Counted from the first letter of the stretch, positions 8,333 to 19,323 are shown. The stretch is 41,150 nucleotides of DNA from Leekyejoonella antrihumi (GCF_007845645.1 NZ_VCQV01000041.1:1-41150); one strand, 5' to 3'. Notes: generated by a model from the sequence alone, not told the origin. Translations and numbers: made by a program.

Positions 8333-8847
8333 TGCGTCGCAGGGTGCTTGTCGGCGTTGACCGTGGACTGCCAGATCTTGCCGTACCAGGGCCGCTTCAC
8401 AGAGACATCGTTGCCGGTGGTCGACGCGTCATGCGCAACATTGTTCTTGTCGACGTACACCGTCAGAGTGGACCCCGGCATGGCGAACCCGAGACGGGTG
8501 GCGGCCTGCTGCTCGATGTACTTCGGGTCCTGCCACTTCGTGCGCAGCGCCTGCTTGGCCGCGACATCGGCCCGCTGGGCAGTGATCTGCCGGTTGAGGT
8601 CGTTGATGGTGGACCGGCCCTGCAGGTAGGAGTGCAGCGTCGGCGTGATCAGGACCGCGAGGAAGACCACCAGGGCGCCGACGATCGTCATGCGTCGCAT
8701 CGACCGCGGGCTGCGCTTGGCCCGGGCCGCGCGAACCCGAGCCACCGCACCCTTCTTGATGTCGGGACGCGTCGAGACCCGCGTGGACGGTCCACCGGAC
8801 CGCGGCCGAGACGTCGGCCGACCCTTGGTCCGCATGTCACGTGGCAT
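8329..8847 (-). CDS. FtsB/DivIC-like septum formation initiator protein
   Basis: This 172-residue bitopic membrane protein has a basic cytoplasmic N-terminus (about 55 residues rich in Arg, Lys, Pro and Ser), one transmembrane segment (IVGALVVFLAVLITPTL), then an extracytoplasmic coiled coil of about 35 residues and the conserved patch following it (DPKYIEQQAATRLGFAMPG), as in FtsB/DivIC, which bridge FtsL and FtsQ in the divisome. ATG 8847 is preceded by GGGGAG. It lies 20 bp after eno, as in other actinobacteria. Confidence 0.9.
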   Translation of the reverse strand: MPRDMRTKGRPTSRPRSGGPSTRVSTRPDIKKGAVARVRAARAKRSPRSMRRMTIVGALVVFLAVLITPTLHSYLQGRSTINDLNRQITAQRADVAAKQALRTKWQDPKYIEQQAATRLGFAMPGSTLTVYVDKNNVAHDASTTGNDVSVKRPWYGKIWQSTVNADKHPATQ

Positions 8848-8867
8848 CGATGAACTCCCCTGTCCGC

Positions 8868-10196
<1,329 letters not shown>

Positions 10197-10318
10197 TTAT
10201 CCGCTCGGGCCTGTCCCCGCAGTGAGCGACCCGCGTCCTGGACGGCCGCATTCGAGAGGGTCGTCGTGCAGTCCGCGGTAAAGTTGGTGGTACCGATAGT
10301 CATGAAGGGCAGGTCACC

Positions 10319-10972
10319 GTGGTCGATGCGGCGACCGCCGCCCTCGGCGAAGCGTTTCTGGCGCAGGCGCCGCTCACCGGCGCCGCGTTCACCATGGGTG
10401 CATCGGATGTTGCCCGCGAGACAGTCTGGGCGAGCGACCCTGTTGCCCGCGCGATCGCTGAGGTGCAGTACTCACTTGGGGAGGGTCCGGCGACCACTGC
10501 GGTCGCAGCGCACCGACCGGTGCTGGTCAATGATGTGTCCGCGCCGGACCAGATGCAGCGGTGGCCGATCTTCGCCCAGCAGATCAGCGAGCTGCCGGTC
10601 CGCGCCCTGTTCGCCTTTCCCCTGCATGTTGGCGCGGCGACGATCGGGGTCTGTGACTGCTACCGCAGCCAACCCGGGCCGCCAAGTCGGTCCGACCTGA
10701 GGATGCTGCTCCTGGGGCTCGACCGGGTGACAGTGACCTTGCTGACGCGCACTGCCGACGCGATACGGGGCGATGCCCTGCCCGGTGACACCCACTTGAA
10801 CCGTGCTGTGGTCCATCAGGCCACCGGGATGCTGGCCGTGCAGCTCCAGGTCAGCATCCCAGTGGCCTTCGCGCGCTTACGCGCGCACGCATACTCACGT
10901 GGCGAAGACCTCGAACGGGTGTCCCGCGGTATTGTGAGCAACCGGCAGGTTCTGGACCCTGAGCCGCCATGA
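10319..10972 (+). CDS. GAF-ANTAR domain regulator (intact copy)
   Basis: This 217-residue protein has an N-terminal GAF sensor domain (about residues 10-140, with the typical LGEGPATTA and NDVSAPDQMQRWP segments) and a C-terminal ANTAR RNA-binding domain (about 160-210, with HQATGMLAVQLQVS...AFARLRAHAYS). ANTAR proteins bind paired hexanucleotide hairpins in mRNA leaders and prevent termination; the GAF ligand is unknown. No ATG lies in frame near the start; the GTG at 10319 with GGGCAGG upstream is used. A second, damaged GAF-ANTAR gene lies 108 bp downstream on the same strand. Confidence 0.85.
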   Translation: MVDAATAALGEAFLAQAPLTGAAFTMGASDVARETVWASDPVARAIAEVQYSLGEGPATTAVAAHRPVLVNDVSAPDQMQRWPIFAQQISELPVRALFAFPLHVGAATIGVCDCYRSQPGPPSRSDLRMLLLGLDRVTVTLLTRTADAIRGDALPGDTHLNRAVVHQATGMLAVQLQVSIPVAFARLRAHAYSRGEDLERVSRGIVSNRQVLDPEPP

Positions 10973-11080
10973 GAGCCGACTTTTGTCGTCTGATCGAGTG
11001 GCATCTGCCCTGCCCGGCTCTAGAATGAGACCGTCGCGTCGGCCCGCGCGGTGACCGGCTGCAAGATGAGGTGATGGGCT

Positions 11081-11828
11081 GTGGCGAACAACGAACAAGT
11101 ATCTGAGGTATTCGTTGACCTGACCGATGCGCTCGTATCGGAATATGACGTGACCGACCTGATCTACCGACTGGTCCAGCACAGTGTGACCCTGCTGGAC
11201 GTCAACGCGTCCGGCCTACTCCTGACCGACCAGCGCGGCGGACTGCATGTCATGGCCTCCTCGTCCGAGCGCACTCGGCTGCTCGAGCTTCCAGCTGCAG
11301 TCCGACCAGGGCCCGTGCCTCGACTGCTACCGCACGGGACAACCGGTCAATGTGCCCGACCTGCGTCACCAGATGGAGCGCTGGCCGATGTTCGTACCGG
11401 CCGCGCTCGAGCAGGGTTACACGGCCGTGCACGCCGTGCCGCTACGGCTGCGGGGGGAGGTCCTCGGCGCCCTGAATCTCTTCAGCACGCGCACGGGCGC
11501 CCTCAGCCCCTCCAGCCTGAGCCTGGCGAGAGCGCTGGCCGACGGCGCGAGCATCGCCATCCTCTATGACCAGGCGGCTCAGCGACGGGACCTGGTCATC
11601 GAGCAGCTCGAAGGCGCGCTGACCAGTCGGGTCGTGATCGAACAGGCCAAGGGAATGCTCGCGGCAACCGGTGACCTCTCCATGGACGTGGCATTCGCAC
11701 GGTTGCGCGGCTACGCCCGGCGCAACCAGGCTCACCTGACCGCCGTGGCGCGCGATCTGGCAGAGGGGACCATCGACCCGCAGTCCGTCCTGGAGGTGCC
11801 GGGCAAGCCGCACGATTCCGCGGGCTGA
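11081..11828 (+). pseudogene. GAF-ANTAR domain regulator with frameshift
   Basis: Two overlapping frames together make one GAF-ANTAR protein of about 250 residues. The first frame (GTG 11081, MANNEQVSEVFVDLTDALVS) runs to about 11287 and ends in SERTRLLEL. The second begins at 11289 with FQLQSDQGPCLDCYRTG and continues through the ANTAR domain (VVIEQAKGMLA...AFARLRGYARR) to 11828. GAF-ANTAR relatives read LLELFQLQ across this point, so two bases are missing (or one is extra) within 11288-11291. The fragment before the break contains only the first half of the GAF domain, so the regulator should be inactive unless the base call is wrong. Confidence 0.8.
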
Positions 11829-11865
11829 GCCGCCGCACGTCTGGGCCGACACTGCCTGACGTGCC

Positions 11866-13515
11866 CTACGCGGTCTGCCCCGTGGCTTCCGTGCCGCGAT
11901 CGTCGGGGATGAGCCGACCCATCGGGTCGGTCACGGCCGGGCCGGAGTTGCGCCACCAGTCGGCACTGCGCTGTGTCGCGGTGCCGGCCAGCTCCCGACT
12001 CGTCGCCATCGCAGCGAGGTCTCGATGTGCGCTCATCCCGGCCGCATAGACCGCGTCCTTCGCGTGGGCGGGCTCCCTCGCCTCGCGCAGCAGGCTGAGC
12101 TCGGTCGGAACGCCGCCGGCGTGTGCCATGGCCCGCAGGATCCGTCCGCGGTCGCTGACCCGGGACGAGTCCAGCAGCTCCATCAGATCCTCGTGCTGCG
12201 CGGGCCCGGCGAGCTGCGTCAGCATCGTCAGGGCCGCCGTGGTTGCGCACGGCTGCGCCGTGTCGTGAAGGACGTCGATCGCGGTGTCGGCCAGGGCGTT
12301 TCAGTAAGGACTGGCGGACAGCATCCTCAGTGCCTGGCGGCGGCGCTCCACGAAGTCGGCGGACAGGCTCTCCCGCAGCAACCGCTCGAGCATCGGGTCC
12401 TCCAACCCGCTCGCGGTGGTGCCGGCCGCCACGTACCGGGCCAGCTGGGCGGGATGCTGCACGCGGGCGCCGGGGTCGGGATCCGTGGGGTCGCCGCCAA
12501 GAGCCGCAATGACCTGCTGGGTCAGCGGTGCGGACAGTCGCTGGGCCAGCACAAAGGCCGGCAGCCCGGCCACGACGCCGCGCCTGGCAATCTCCAGAAG
12601 TGTGTCGATCAGGGCGGGTATCAAGCGGGATGGCAGCGTTCCACTCACGATCTGGGTCAGCAGCGCGAGAGCAACGCCCCACTGCCTGGCCCCGTGGGTG
12701 TCCCGCAGGCCCCGCAGCAGCCGCTCGACCAGCCCAGGGTCACCGACGTCGCCGAGCACCGCGAGCACGTCCACCACCCCTTGCGCCCCATCCCGGCCGG
12801 TCTCCGCCTGAATCTGGTCAAAGGTGACGCGGCCGGTCTGCGGATCCTGGACCAGTAGGGACAGAGCCTGAATGCGGATGACGTGCGCGTGGTGCACCGA
12901 CCGCATCGTCTGGTTGACCAGTCGGCCCAGCCAGTCATTCAGCATCGATGGTGGCAGCACGGTGCCGTTGGAACTGGTGAGCAGCTGGGCGATGGACAAC
13001 CAGTCGAGGCCCGTGGCGATGCCACCTGCAATCTGCAGCTCGAGGTCGCCCAGCGCACGGCTGACGGCCGCTCGCGACAGGTGCGGTGCACCACGCGGGG
13101 GCACCGGGTAGCCCCCGGAGCTGCGCGTCAGCCCGTGACTTATCCCGATCAGCTGCCCCGGCGGCAGATCAAGAGCAAGCTCGTAGGCCCGGATCACCCG
13201 GATCGGCACCGCCTCACCGCCGGTTTCATACCGGCTCAGCGCACTGGGGCCAACCACGCAGCCGCGCTCGGCAAGGGTCGCCACGAAGCTGGATGCGGTG
13301 CCGCATCCAGCAGCCAACCGGTTGACCCTCAGCAACCACGCGACGCGCGCCTGCGCATCGATATGGCGCCCACGCAGGGGAGTCAGGTCATTGGGCATCG
13401 CCACGGGACGACCACGCGCCTGTGTCCACGGCATGTCTGTCGCTCCGGGTCTCAGCGTGTCGAGCGGCACAGTGAGTGCCGCCGATCGAGGCTGGACCTG
13501 AGGTGGGCGGCTCAT
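11866..13515 (-). pseudogene. HTH-domain regulator with helical repeats, split by in-frame TGA
   Basis: The first part (404 residues, ATG 13515) has an Xre-type helix-turn-helix (about residues 56-115, with SALSRYETGGEAVP typical of the recognition region) followed by a long leucine-rich all-helical region that looks like HEAT/armadillo-type repeats. It stops at a TGA at 12303-12301. The same frame stays open afterwards, NALADTAIDVLHD then LTQLAGPAQHEDLMELL, for 144 more codons to 11866, with the same helical-repeat character. The simplest view is a nonsense mutation (for example TGG to TGA) in a gene of about 549 codons. The ATG overlaps the stop of a small upstream gene (ATGA). Partners and targets are unknown. 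Confidence 0.7.
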
Positions 13516-13721
13516 CCGCTTGTTCGCGAGGTTGCTGCAGTCCGGCAGCGAGCCCGGTACTCGACATACGTGATGCGCCGGGCGACCAGGTCACAAAGAT
13601 CGCGCAGCTCAGCCTGACTCAGCCGACTGGCACTCTCAGAGGCGAGGACGGCTGAGAGTCGCCGCTGCTGCCGCTCGCTCAGATCCCCGATGATTTCTTG
13701 CCACGCACGACTGCCCACCAT
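13512..13721 (-). CDS. Small hypothetical protein coupled to the HTH regulator
   Basis: This 69-residue helical protein starts at the ATG at 13721, preceded by CGGAGG at ideal spacing, and its stop overlaps the ATG of the HTH regulator (ATGA). It reads MVGSRAWQEIIGDLSERQQ and later LRDLCDLVARRITYVEYR. I do not recognise a family. The charged amphipathic helices and the coupling suggest a partner of the regulator, but this is inference. The adjacent 13722-13877 gap shows no gene. Confidence 0.6.
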   Translation of the reverse strand: MVGSRAWQEIIGDLSERQQRRLSAVLASESASRLSQAELRDLCDLVARRITYVEYRARCRTAATSRTSG

Positions 13722-13877
13722 GAACCTCCGGTCACGGGTGATGAACCAGAAAGGCTGCCGGGGTCTGGGGCTACCGATACGTGGCAATCGTATGTCGGAG
13801 TCGCGCCGGCAGCAACGCAACCCGGACAACTGGCAACTGCCATAGCGCGGGCCGGCCGCACGGTTCGCGTGCTCGGG

Positions 13878-14846
13878 CTACGGGGTCGGGTCGGACAGCT
13901 GCCGGAGCCGTCGGCGAAGTGCCGTATCGGCGGACTCGCCGGCCGATCTGCCCTCGGCGACGAGGCAAAGCAGGCGATGGCCAAGGTCGCCGCCGCCCTC
14001 CGGCTCCACTGGGGTCGGCGCGCCGGTCCGCTCCAGGCGGGCGAGGACCTTCTCGGCCATCAGCAGGGTCGACAGGCTGGCGGGTATGCCTGCGAGCAGC
14101 GGGTTCTCGACCTTGGCCCGGTCCGGCTTCTCCCGGGCCTTGATCTGCTCCCAGGCTGCCTCGACCTCCTCAGGCGTCGATGCGTCGCCGTCCCCGAAGA
14201 CGTGCGGGTGCCGACGCAGCAGCTTGGCCACCAGGCCCGCTGCCACATCGTCGATGTCGAAGGGGTCACCCATGTCCTCCGCCGCGATCCGCGCATGGAA
14301 GAGCACCTGGAACAGCACGTCGCCGAGCTCTTCGAGCAGGTGCTCGCGGTCGCCGCTCTCGATCGCCTCGACGGCTTCGTGCGCCTCCTCCAGGAGGTAC
14401 TTCACCAGGGACTCGTGTGTCTGCGCCGCATCCCAAGGACACCCGCCCGGTGAGCGCAGCGCGTCAACGACCGCCGCCGCGTCCAGCAGACGGGCGCCCG
14501 GCCGATCCCACGACCCGACGAGGACCTCCACCTCGGGCGGCTCCTCGAGCCGGGTCAGCTCCCCCGCGAGCGCATCGGTGAGGCCGGGGTCGCCGTCCGG
14601 CGACCCGATCCATACGACGTCGCCATCGCCGGCGGCCGCCACGAGCGATTGGGCACGCTGCCCCGGCGTCGGACTGTCCTCCGCGACGACCGACATGCCG
14701 GACTGGGCGATCGCCGCCGACTGCGGGTCCTCGACGTCGCCGGCGTACACCACATCTGCCGCGGACAGCGCCGTCCACGCATCACGCGTGAGCACGCCGG
14801 CTGCGACCCGCGGGCTCGTGGTCAGCAACGTCAGGGTGTGCCGCAC
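13878..14846 (-). CDS. mazG: Nucleoside triphosphate pyrophosphohydrolase MazG
   Basis: This 322-residue protein hydrolyses (d)NTPs to NMP and pyrophosphate, a housecleaning function. Residues 1-130 form the divergent N-terminal domain typical of actinobacterial MazG, resembling a tetrapyrrole-methylase remnant. The MazG domain begins at GGCPWDAAQTHESL (about 134). Its metal-binding acidic residues are Glu153, Glu154 and Glu157 in LLEEAHEAVE and Glu172, Glu173 and Asp176 in LEELGDVLFQ. A later FGDGDASTPEEVEAAWEQIK block fits the family. The start is the GTG at 14846. It lies 24 bp downstream of the SurA-like lipoprotein gene and follows mfd, a conserved order. Confidence 0.93.
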   Translation of the reverse strand: MRHTLTLLTTSPRVAAGVLTRDAWTALSAADVVYAGDVEDPQSAAIAQSGMSVVAEDSPTPGQRAQSLVAAAGDGDVVWIGSPDGDPGLTDALAGELTRLEEPPEVEVLVGSWDRPGARLLDAAAVVDALRSPGGCPWDAAQTHESLVKYLLEEAHEAVEAIESGDREHLLEELGDVLFQVLFHARIAAEDMGDPFDIDDVAAGLVAKLLRRHPHVFGDGDASTPEEVEAAWEQIKAREKPDRAKVENPLLAGIPASLSTLLMAEKVLARLERTGAPTPVEPEGGGDLGHRLLCLVAEGRSAGESADTALRRRLRQLSDPTP

Positions 14847-14870
14847 GGACGACTCCGGTCCAGGACTTCG

Positions 14871-15419
14871 TCAGCTCTTGGGGGTGGCAGTGGCGGTGGA
14901 CTTCGTGGCGGACTTGATCCAGGGCGCGAGATCCTGCGTCGGGCCCTTGCCCTTGACCCACTGGCCATACCGGGGGTTGAGCTGCACGTCGGCGGTCTTG
15001 AGGAGCTTCGCGACGGCCGGCTGGGCCTGAGCATTTTGAGCCAGCTTGGTGAAGAGCACGCTGCCGCGCGCCGTCGTGACTGTCGCACTGGACAGATCCA
15101 TCGAGGCGGGGAACATCGCGCGCACCTGCGCCTCGGAGACCGCAATGCCGTACTTCTGACCGATCTGCTCGAGCTTCGGCAGCAGCAGCATGAAGGCCGT
15201 GGCCGACTCGCCGTCGAACCCCTGCGAGACCGTGCCGATCTGCTTGACCGCGGACTGCACCTGCGTGGTCGTGACGGTGGTGCCGTCAAAGCTGCCGGCG
15301 GTGTCACCCGAATGCATCAGCCCGCTGGTGCCGCAGGCGGACAACGACACGGCAATGGCCGCGGCGCCCGCCACGGCGGTCAGTCGCATCGACCGACGGG
15401 CATTCGAGCTCGACTTCAC
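14871..15419 (-). CDS. SurA-N-like lipoprotein
   Basis: This 182-residue protein has a lipoprotein signal peptide with lipobox SLSAC (lipidated Cys29) and then a helical domain like the SurA N-terminal/chaperone-type domain found in the actinobacterial gene between mfd and mazG. There is no rotamase domain. It is probably anchored on the outer face of the membrane and may assist folding of exported proteins (inference). The GTG at 15419 is chosen, because AGAGGA lies upstream and it places the basic n-region correctly; an upstream in-frame start would add 11 residues. Confidence 0.82.
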   Translation of the reverse strand: MKSSSNARRSMRLTAVAGAAAIAVSLSACGTSGLMHSGDTAGSFDGTTVTTTQVQSAVKQIGTVSQGFDGESATAFMLLLPKLEQIGQKYGIAVSEAQVRAMFPASMDLSSATVTTARGSVLFTKLAQNAQAQPAVAKLLKTADVQLNPRYGQWVKGKGPTQDLAPWIKSATKSTATATPKS

Positions 15420-15472
15420 TACGGTTCCTCTCGTCACGGCATACGCGGTCACATCATGCCAGCAGTCACTGA

Positions 15473-18400
15473 TCAGCTCGAGGCGGCCTGCGCCGCGGCG
15501 CCGATCTCATCCAGCAGCACCGATCGGATCAGTTGCTGCGCCCACTCCAGCACCTCGCTGTTTCGCAGCGGCCGGCCGCCGACGGGTGCCGTCTTGGGCG
15601 CGGGCACCAGCACGACCTTCTGGGCGGCCTTGATATTGGTGCCCTTGTAGATGCGCTGGATGCGCAGCGCCTGGCTCTCCCGCAGCTCGACCGGGCCGAA
15701 GCGCACATACTTGCCCTGCACGGCCACGTCGGAGATGCCGGCGCTGCGCGCCACGGTGCGCAGCCGGGCCACCTCGAACAGGTGCTGCACCGGCTCCGGG
15801 GGCTCGCCATACCTGTCCCGCAGTTCGGCGACGATCTCGGTGAGTGCCGCCTCGTCCTCGACGGTCGCCAGCTTCTTGTAAGCCTCGAGCCGCAGCCGCT
15901 CGCCCGGCACGTACTCGTGCGGCAGGTGCGCATCGACCGGCAGCTCGATCTTGACCTCCGACGGGCCGGTTTCCTCATCGCCCCGGAAGTCCGCGACGGC
16001 CTCACCGACCATGCGCACATACAGGTCGAAGCCCACCCCGGCGATGTGCCCGGACTGCTCCCCGCCGAGCATGTTGCCCGCGCCACGGATCTCCAGGTCC
16101 TTCATCGCGACCTGCATGCCGGAGCCGAGGTCGGTATGGCTGGCAATCGTCTGCAGCCGATCGTGTGCCGTCTCGGTCAGCGGCTTCTCCGGCGGGAAGA
16201 GAAAGTAGGAGTAGGCCCGCTCGCGGCCACGGCCGACGCGCCCTCGCAGCTGGTGCAGCTGGGACAGTCCCATCATGTCCGCACGCTCGACGATGAGCGT
16301 GTTGGCGTTGGAGATGTCCAGGCCGGTCTCGATGATGGTCGTGCAGACCAGGACGTCGGAGCGGCGCTCCCAGAAATCGACGACGACGTCCTCGAGCCGG
16401 TGCTGAGGCATCTTGCCGTGCGCCGTGGTGACGCGCGCATCCGGGACGAGCTCGCGGATGCGCGCGGCTGCCTTCTCGATCGTGCGCACCTTGTTGTGCA
16501 CGTAGAAGACCTGCCCCTCGCGCATGAGCTCGCGCCGAATCGCTGCCGAGATCTGCTTCTCGTCGTAGGCTCCGACAAAGGTGAGCACGGGATGCCGTTC
16601 TTCGGGCGGCGTTGCGAGCGTCGACATCTCGCGTATGCCGGTCACGGCCATCTCCAGCGTGCGCGGGATCGGGGTCGCGGACATCGCCAGGACGTCGACG
16701 GCCGTGCGCAGCTGCTTGAGCTGCTCCTTGTGCTCGACGCCGAAGCGCTGCTCCTCATCGACGACCACCAGCCCGAGGTCCTTGAACTTCACCTCGCCGC
16801 TGAGGATGCGGTGGGTGCCGATGACCAGGTCGATGGCACCGCTCCTCAGGCCTTCGAGGGTCTCTCGGGCCTCACGGTCGGTCTGGAAGCGGGACAGTGC
16901 CCGGACCGTGACGGGGAATCCGGCATACCGCTCGCTGAAGGTCTGGAAGTGTTGCTTGACCAGCAGCGTGGTCGGGACGAGCACGGCAACTTGCTTGCCG
17001 TCCTGAATTGCCTTGAAGGCGGCACGGACCGCGATCTCGGTCTTGCCGTAGCCGACGTCGCCACAGACGAGCCGGTCCATGGGGACCGGCTTCTCCATGT
17101 CGGCCTTGACCTCGTCGATGCTGGACAGCTGGTCGGGTGTCTCGACGTAGGCGAACGCGTCCTCGAGCTCGCGCTGCCATGGGGTGTCGGGGGCGAACGG
17201 GTGGCCGGCGGTGGCCATCCGTGCGCTGTAGAGCTGGATGAGCTCGCCCGCAATCTGTCGGACGTGTCGGCGAGCCCGCGACTTCGTTGTCTGCCAGTCG
17301 GATCCGCCCATCTTGTTGAGCGTGGGCAGTTCGCCGCCGACATAGCGAGTGATCTGGTCCAGCTGGTCGGTCGGCACGAAGAGCCGGTCGCCGGGCTGGC
17401 CGCGCTTCGACGCGGCGTACTCCAGGACGAGGTACTCGCGGGTGGCGCCGGCGACGGTCCGCTGGACCATCTCGACGAACTTGCCGACTCCGTGCTGCTC
17501 GTGCACGACGAAGTCGCCGGGTCGCAGCTGCAGGGGGTCGACCATGTTGCGGCGCCGCGACGGCATCCGCCGCATGTCCTTCGTGGAGCCACCCTGGCCG
17601 GTGGAACCGGTTAGGTCGGTCTCGGTGAGCACGACCAGGTCACTTGAGGGCAGGGCGAATCCGCGACCGAGCACGCCGGTCGCCATTTCGACCATCCCCT
17701 TGGTCAGGTCGTCCAGGTCGCGGACCGGGATGTCGTTGTCGCGCAGCACCTCGCCTACCCGCCTGGCCAGGCCGGGTCCCTCGGTGATGACGAGCACCCG
17801 CTGGCCGTCCTGCACCCACGACTTGAGGTCGGCGACGGCGGACTCGGTGTCGCTGCGGTATTCGGGGACGTCCTTGGTGCGGATCGTGATCCGCTCCCCC
17901 GGTAGCTCGTCCAGGGAGAACTCCTGCAGCTCCTCGTCACTGGCGAACGATGAGAGTGACCACCAGGGGCGCCCGAGCTTCACTGCATGGTCACGCAGCT
18001 CGGCGAGACTCCAGTAGGACGCCGTGCCGAGGATCCCCGGCAGGTCGATCGGCACCTGGTTGCCGGCCGCGGCGTTGGACCAGCTGGCCTCCAGGAACTC
18101 CGCGCTGGTGGCGACCAGGTCATGCGCGCGGGTGCGCACCCGCTCGGGGTCGCACAGCACGACATGGGTCTGCTCACGCAACACGTCGAGTAACGATTCC
18201 ATCCCCCCGCTGGTTGAGCCTGTCGAAACCCCCAACAGCATTGGCGACAGGGACTCCATCCCTTCGACCGCGATGCCCTCGGACACCCGGTGCAGCATCT
18301 CGGAGACACCGGGCAGCTGATCGGCGAGCACCCTGGCACGTTCCCGGACCGCGTCGGTGAGCAGCAGCTCACGACAGGGTGGTGCCCACAGCCCGTGCTC

Positions 18401-19087
18401 GGCGACCTCGAGGCTGCGCTGGTCGGCAACCTTGAACCAGCGCACCTCCTCGACCGTGTCGCCCCAGAACTCGACGCGCAGCGGGTGCTCCTGGGTCGGC
18501 GGAAAGACGTCGAGAATGCCTCCGCGCACGGCGAACTCGCCGCGGCGCTCGACCATGTCGGTGCGGGTGTAGGCCGCAGCGCTCAGCGCCTCGACGACGC
18601 TTTCCAGGTCGGCGTCGTCGCCCGCCCGCAGGGCCACCGGCGCCAAGTCGCCGAGCCCCTTGGCGATGGGTTGCAGCACGGCGCGCACGCTGGCCACCAC
18701 CACGTCAACCGGGCCGTAGGCCGAGTCGCCCGCATCCGGGTGGGCGAGCCGACGCAGCACCGCCAACCGGCGACCTACCGTGTCGCTGCGCGGGCTGAGC
18801 CGCTCGTGCGGCAGGGTCTCCCAGCTGGGGAACTCGGCAATCCGGTCCGCAGGGAGAAATCCGCGCAACGCGGCGGCCAGATCGTCGGCCTCCCGGCCGG
18901 TGGCCGTGACCGCGAGGACGGGCACCTGCTTGCCCCCGGACCGCTCGCCCGCGAGCAGGCCGATCAACGGCGCCCGCGTGCCCGGTGCGGCAGCCACATC
19001 GACCACCTCGGCCACGCCGACGTGCGACAGCACCTGCCGCACCGCAGGGTCGGCCGCGAGCACGTCGAGCAGTGGATCAAGGCTCAC
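15473..19087 (-). CDS. mfd: Transcription-repair coupling factor
   Basis: This 1204-residue ATPase removes stalled RNA polymerase and recruits UvrAB. In order it has the UvrB-homology N-terminal region (FPSWETLPHERLSPRSD; RRGEFAVRGGILDVFPP), a CarD-like RNA-polymerase-interacting domain (about 523-590, PGDFVVHEQHGVGKF), helicase motifs Walker A GDVGYGKTE (676-684) and DEEQ (777-780), the TRG motif region (LHQLRGRVGRGRERAYSYFL) and the C-terminal autoinhibitory domain. The GTG at 19087, with a perfect AAGGAGG upstream, is preferred over a longer frame. Residues ~287-295 are an extra stretch encoded by a dispersed-type repeat. The reading frame is otherwise intact. Confidence 0.97.
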   Translation of the reverse strand: MSLDPLLDVLAADPAVRQVLSHVGVAEVVDVAAAPGTRAPLIGLLAGERSGGKQVPVLAVTATGREADDLAAALRGFLPADRIAEFPSWETLPHERLSPRSDTVGRRLAVLRRLAHPDAGDSAYGPVDVVVASVRAVLQPIAKGLGDLAPVALRAGDDADLESVVEALSAAAYTRTDMVERRGEFAVRGGILDVFPPTQEHPLRVEFWGDTVEEVRWFKVADQRSLEVAEHGLWAPPCRELLLTDAVRERARVLADQLPGVSEMLHRVSEGIAVEGMESLSPMLLGVSTGSTSGGMESLLDVLREQTHVVLCDPERVRTRAHDLVATSAEFLEASWSNAAAGNQVPIDLPGILGTASYWSLAELRDHAVKLGRPWWSLSSFASDEELQEFSLDELPGERITIRTKDVPEYRSDTESAVADLKSWVQDGQRVLVITEGPGLARRVGEVLRDNDIPVRDLDDLTKGMVEMATGVLGRGFALPSSDLVVLTETDLTGSTGQGGSTKDMRRMPSRRRNMVDPLQLRPGDFVVHEQHGVGKFVEMVQRTVAGATREYLVLEYAASKRGQPGDRLFVPTDQLDQITRYVGGELPTLNKMGGSDWQTTKSRARRHVRQIAGELIQLYSARMATAGHPFAPDTPWQRELEDAFAYVETPDQLSSIDEVKADMEKPVPMDRLVCGDVGYGKTEIAVRAAFKAIQDGKQVAVLVPTTLLVKQHFQTFSERYAGFPVTVRALSRFQTDREARETLEGLRSGAIDLVIGTHRILSGEVKFKDLGLVVVDEEQRFGVEHKEQLKQLRTAVDVLAMSATPIPRTLEMAVTGIREMSTLATPPEERHPVLTFVGAYDEKQISAAIRRELMREGQVFYVHNKVRTIEKAAARIRELVPDARVTTAHGKMPQHRLEDVVVDFWERRSDVLVCTTIIETGLDISNANTLIVERADMMGLSQLHQLRGRVGRGRERAYSYFLFPPEKPLTETAHDRLQTIASHTDLGSGMQVAMKDLEIRGAGNMLGGEQSGHIAGVGFDLYVRMVGEAVADFRGDEETGPSEVKIELPVDAHLPHEYVPGERLRLEAYKKLATVEDEAALTEIVAELRDRYGEPPEPVQHLFEVARLRTVARSAGISDVAVQGKYVRFGPVELRESQALRIQRIYKGTNIKAAQKVVLVPAPKTAPVGGRPLRNSEVLEWAQQLIRSVLLDEIGAAAQAASS
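18212..18230. repeat. Dispersed-type repeat inside mfd
   Basis: The 19-mer GGTTGAGCCTGTCGAAACC on the plus strand (GGTTTCGACAGGCTCAACC on the mfd strand) matches, from memory, a short sequence found many times between genes in Micrococcales genomes. Here it lies within mfd and is read as Val-Ser-Thr-Gly-Ser-Thr, residues 287-292. It sits at the junction after MLLG, where other Mfd proteins have a variable loop. The frame is kept. Confidence 0.5.
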
Positions 19088-19323
19088 AGGCCCTGCCTCC
19101 TTGAGATCTGGACAGCACAAATGCCCTCGATCTGGCGACCAAGGGGACTTCCAGCGTAACCGGCCCGGGTCGGTGGATCGTTCCCCCGTTCAGCGGCCGC
19201 CTACTCAGGCAAATACCTTTCCCCCTTCGCTCCCGCGCTGTCTACGGTCTAGAGCGCGAGGTCCGACATGGCCGAGGGCCCCGGGGGAAACGTGCTCATC
19301 GTGGTCCGAAAGGGGACAGATCT

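Noticed and set aside
15533-17614. A 693-codon plus-strand frame opposite mfd
   Set aside because: mfd is certain on the other strand; the frame is a by-product of high GC.
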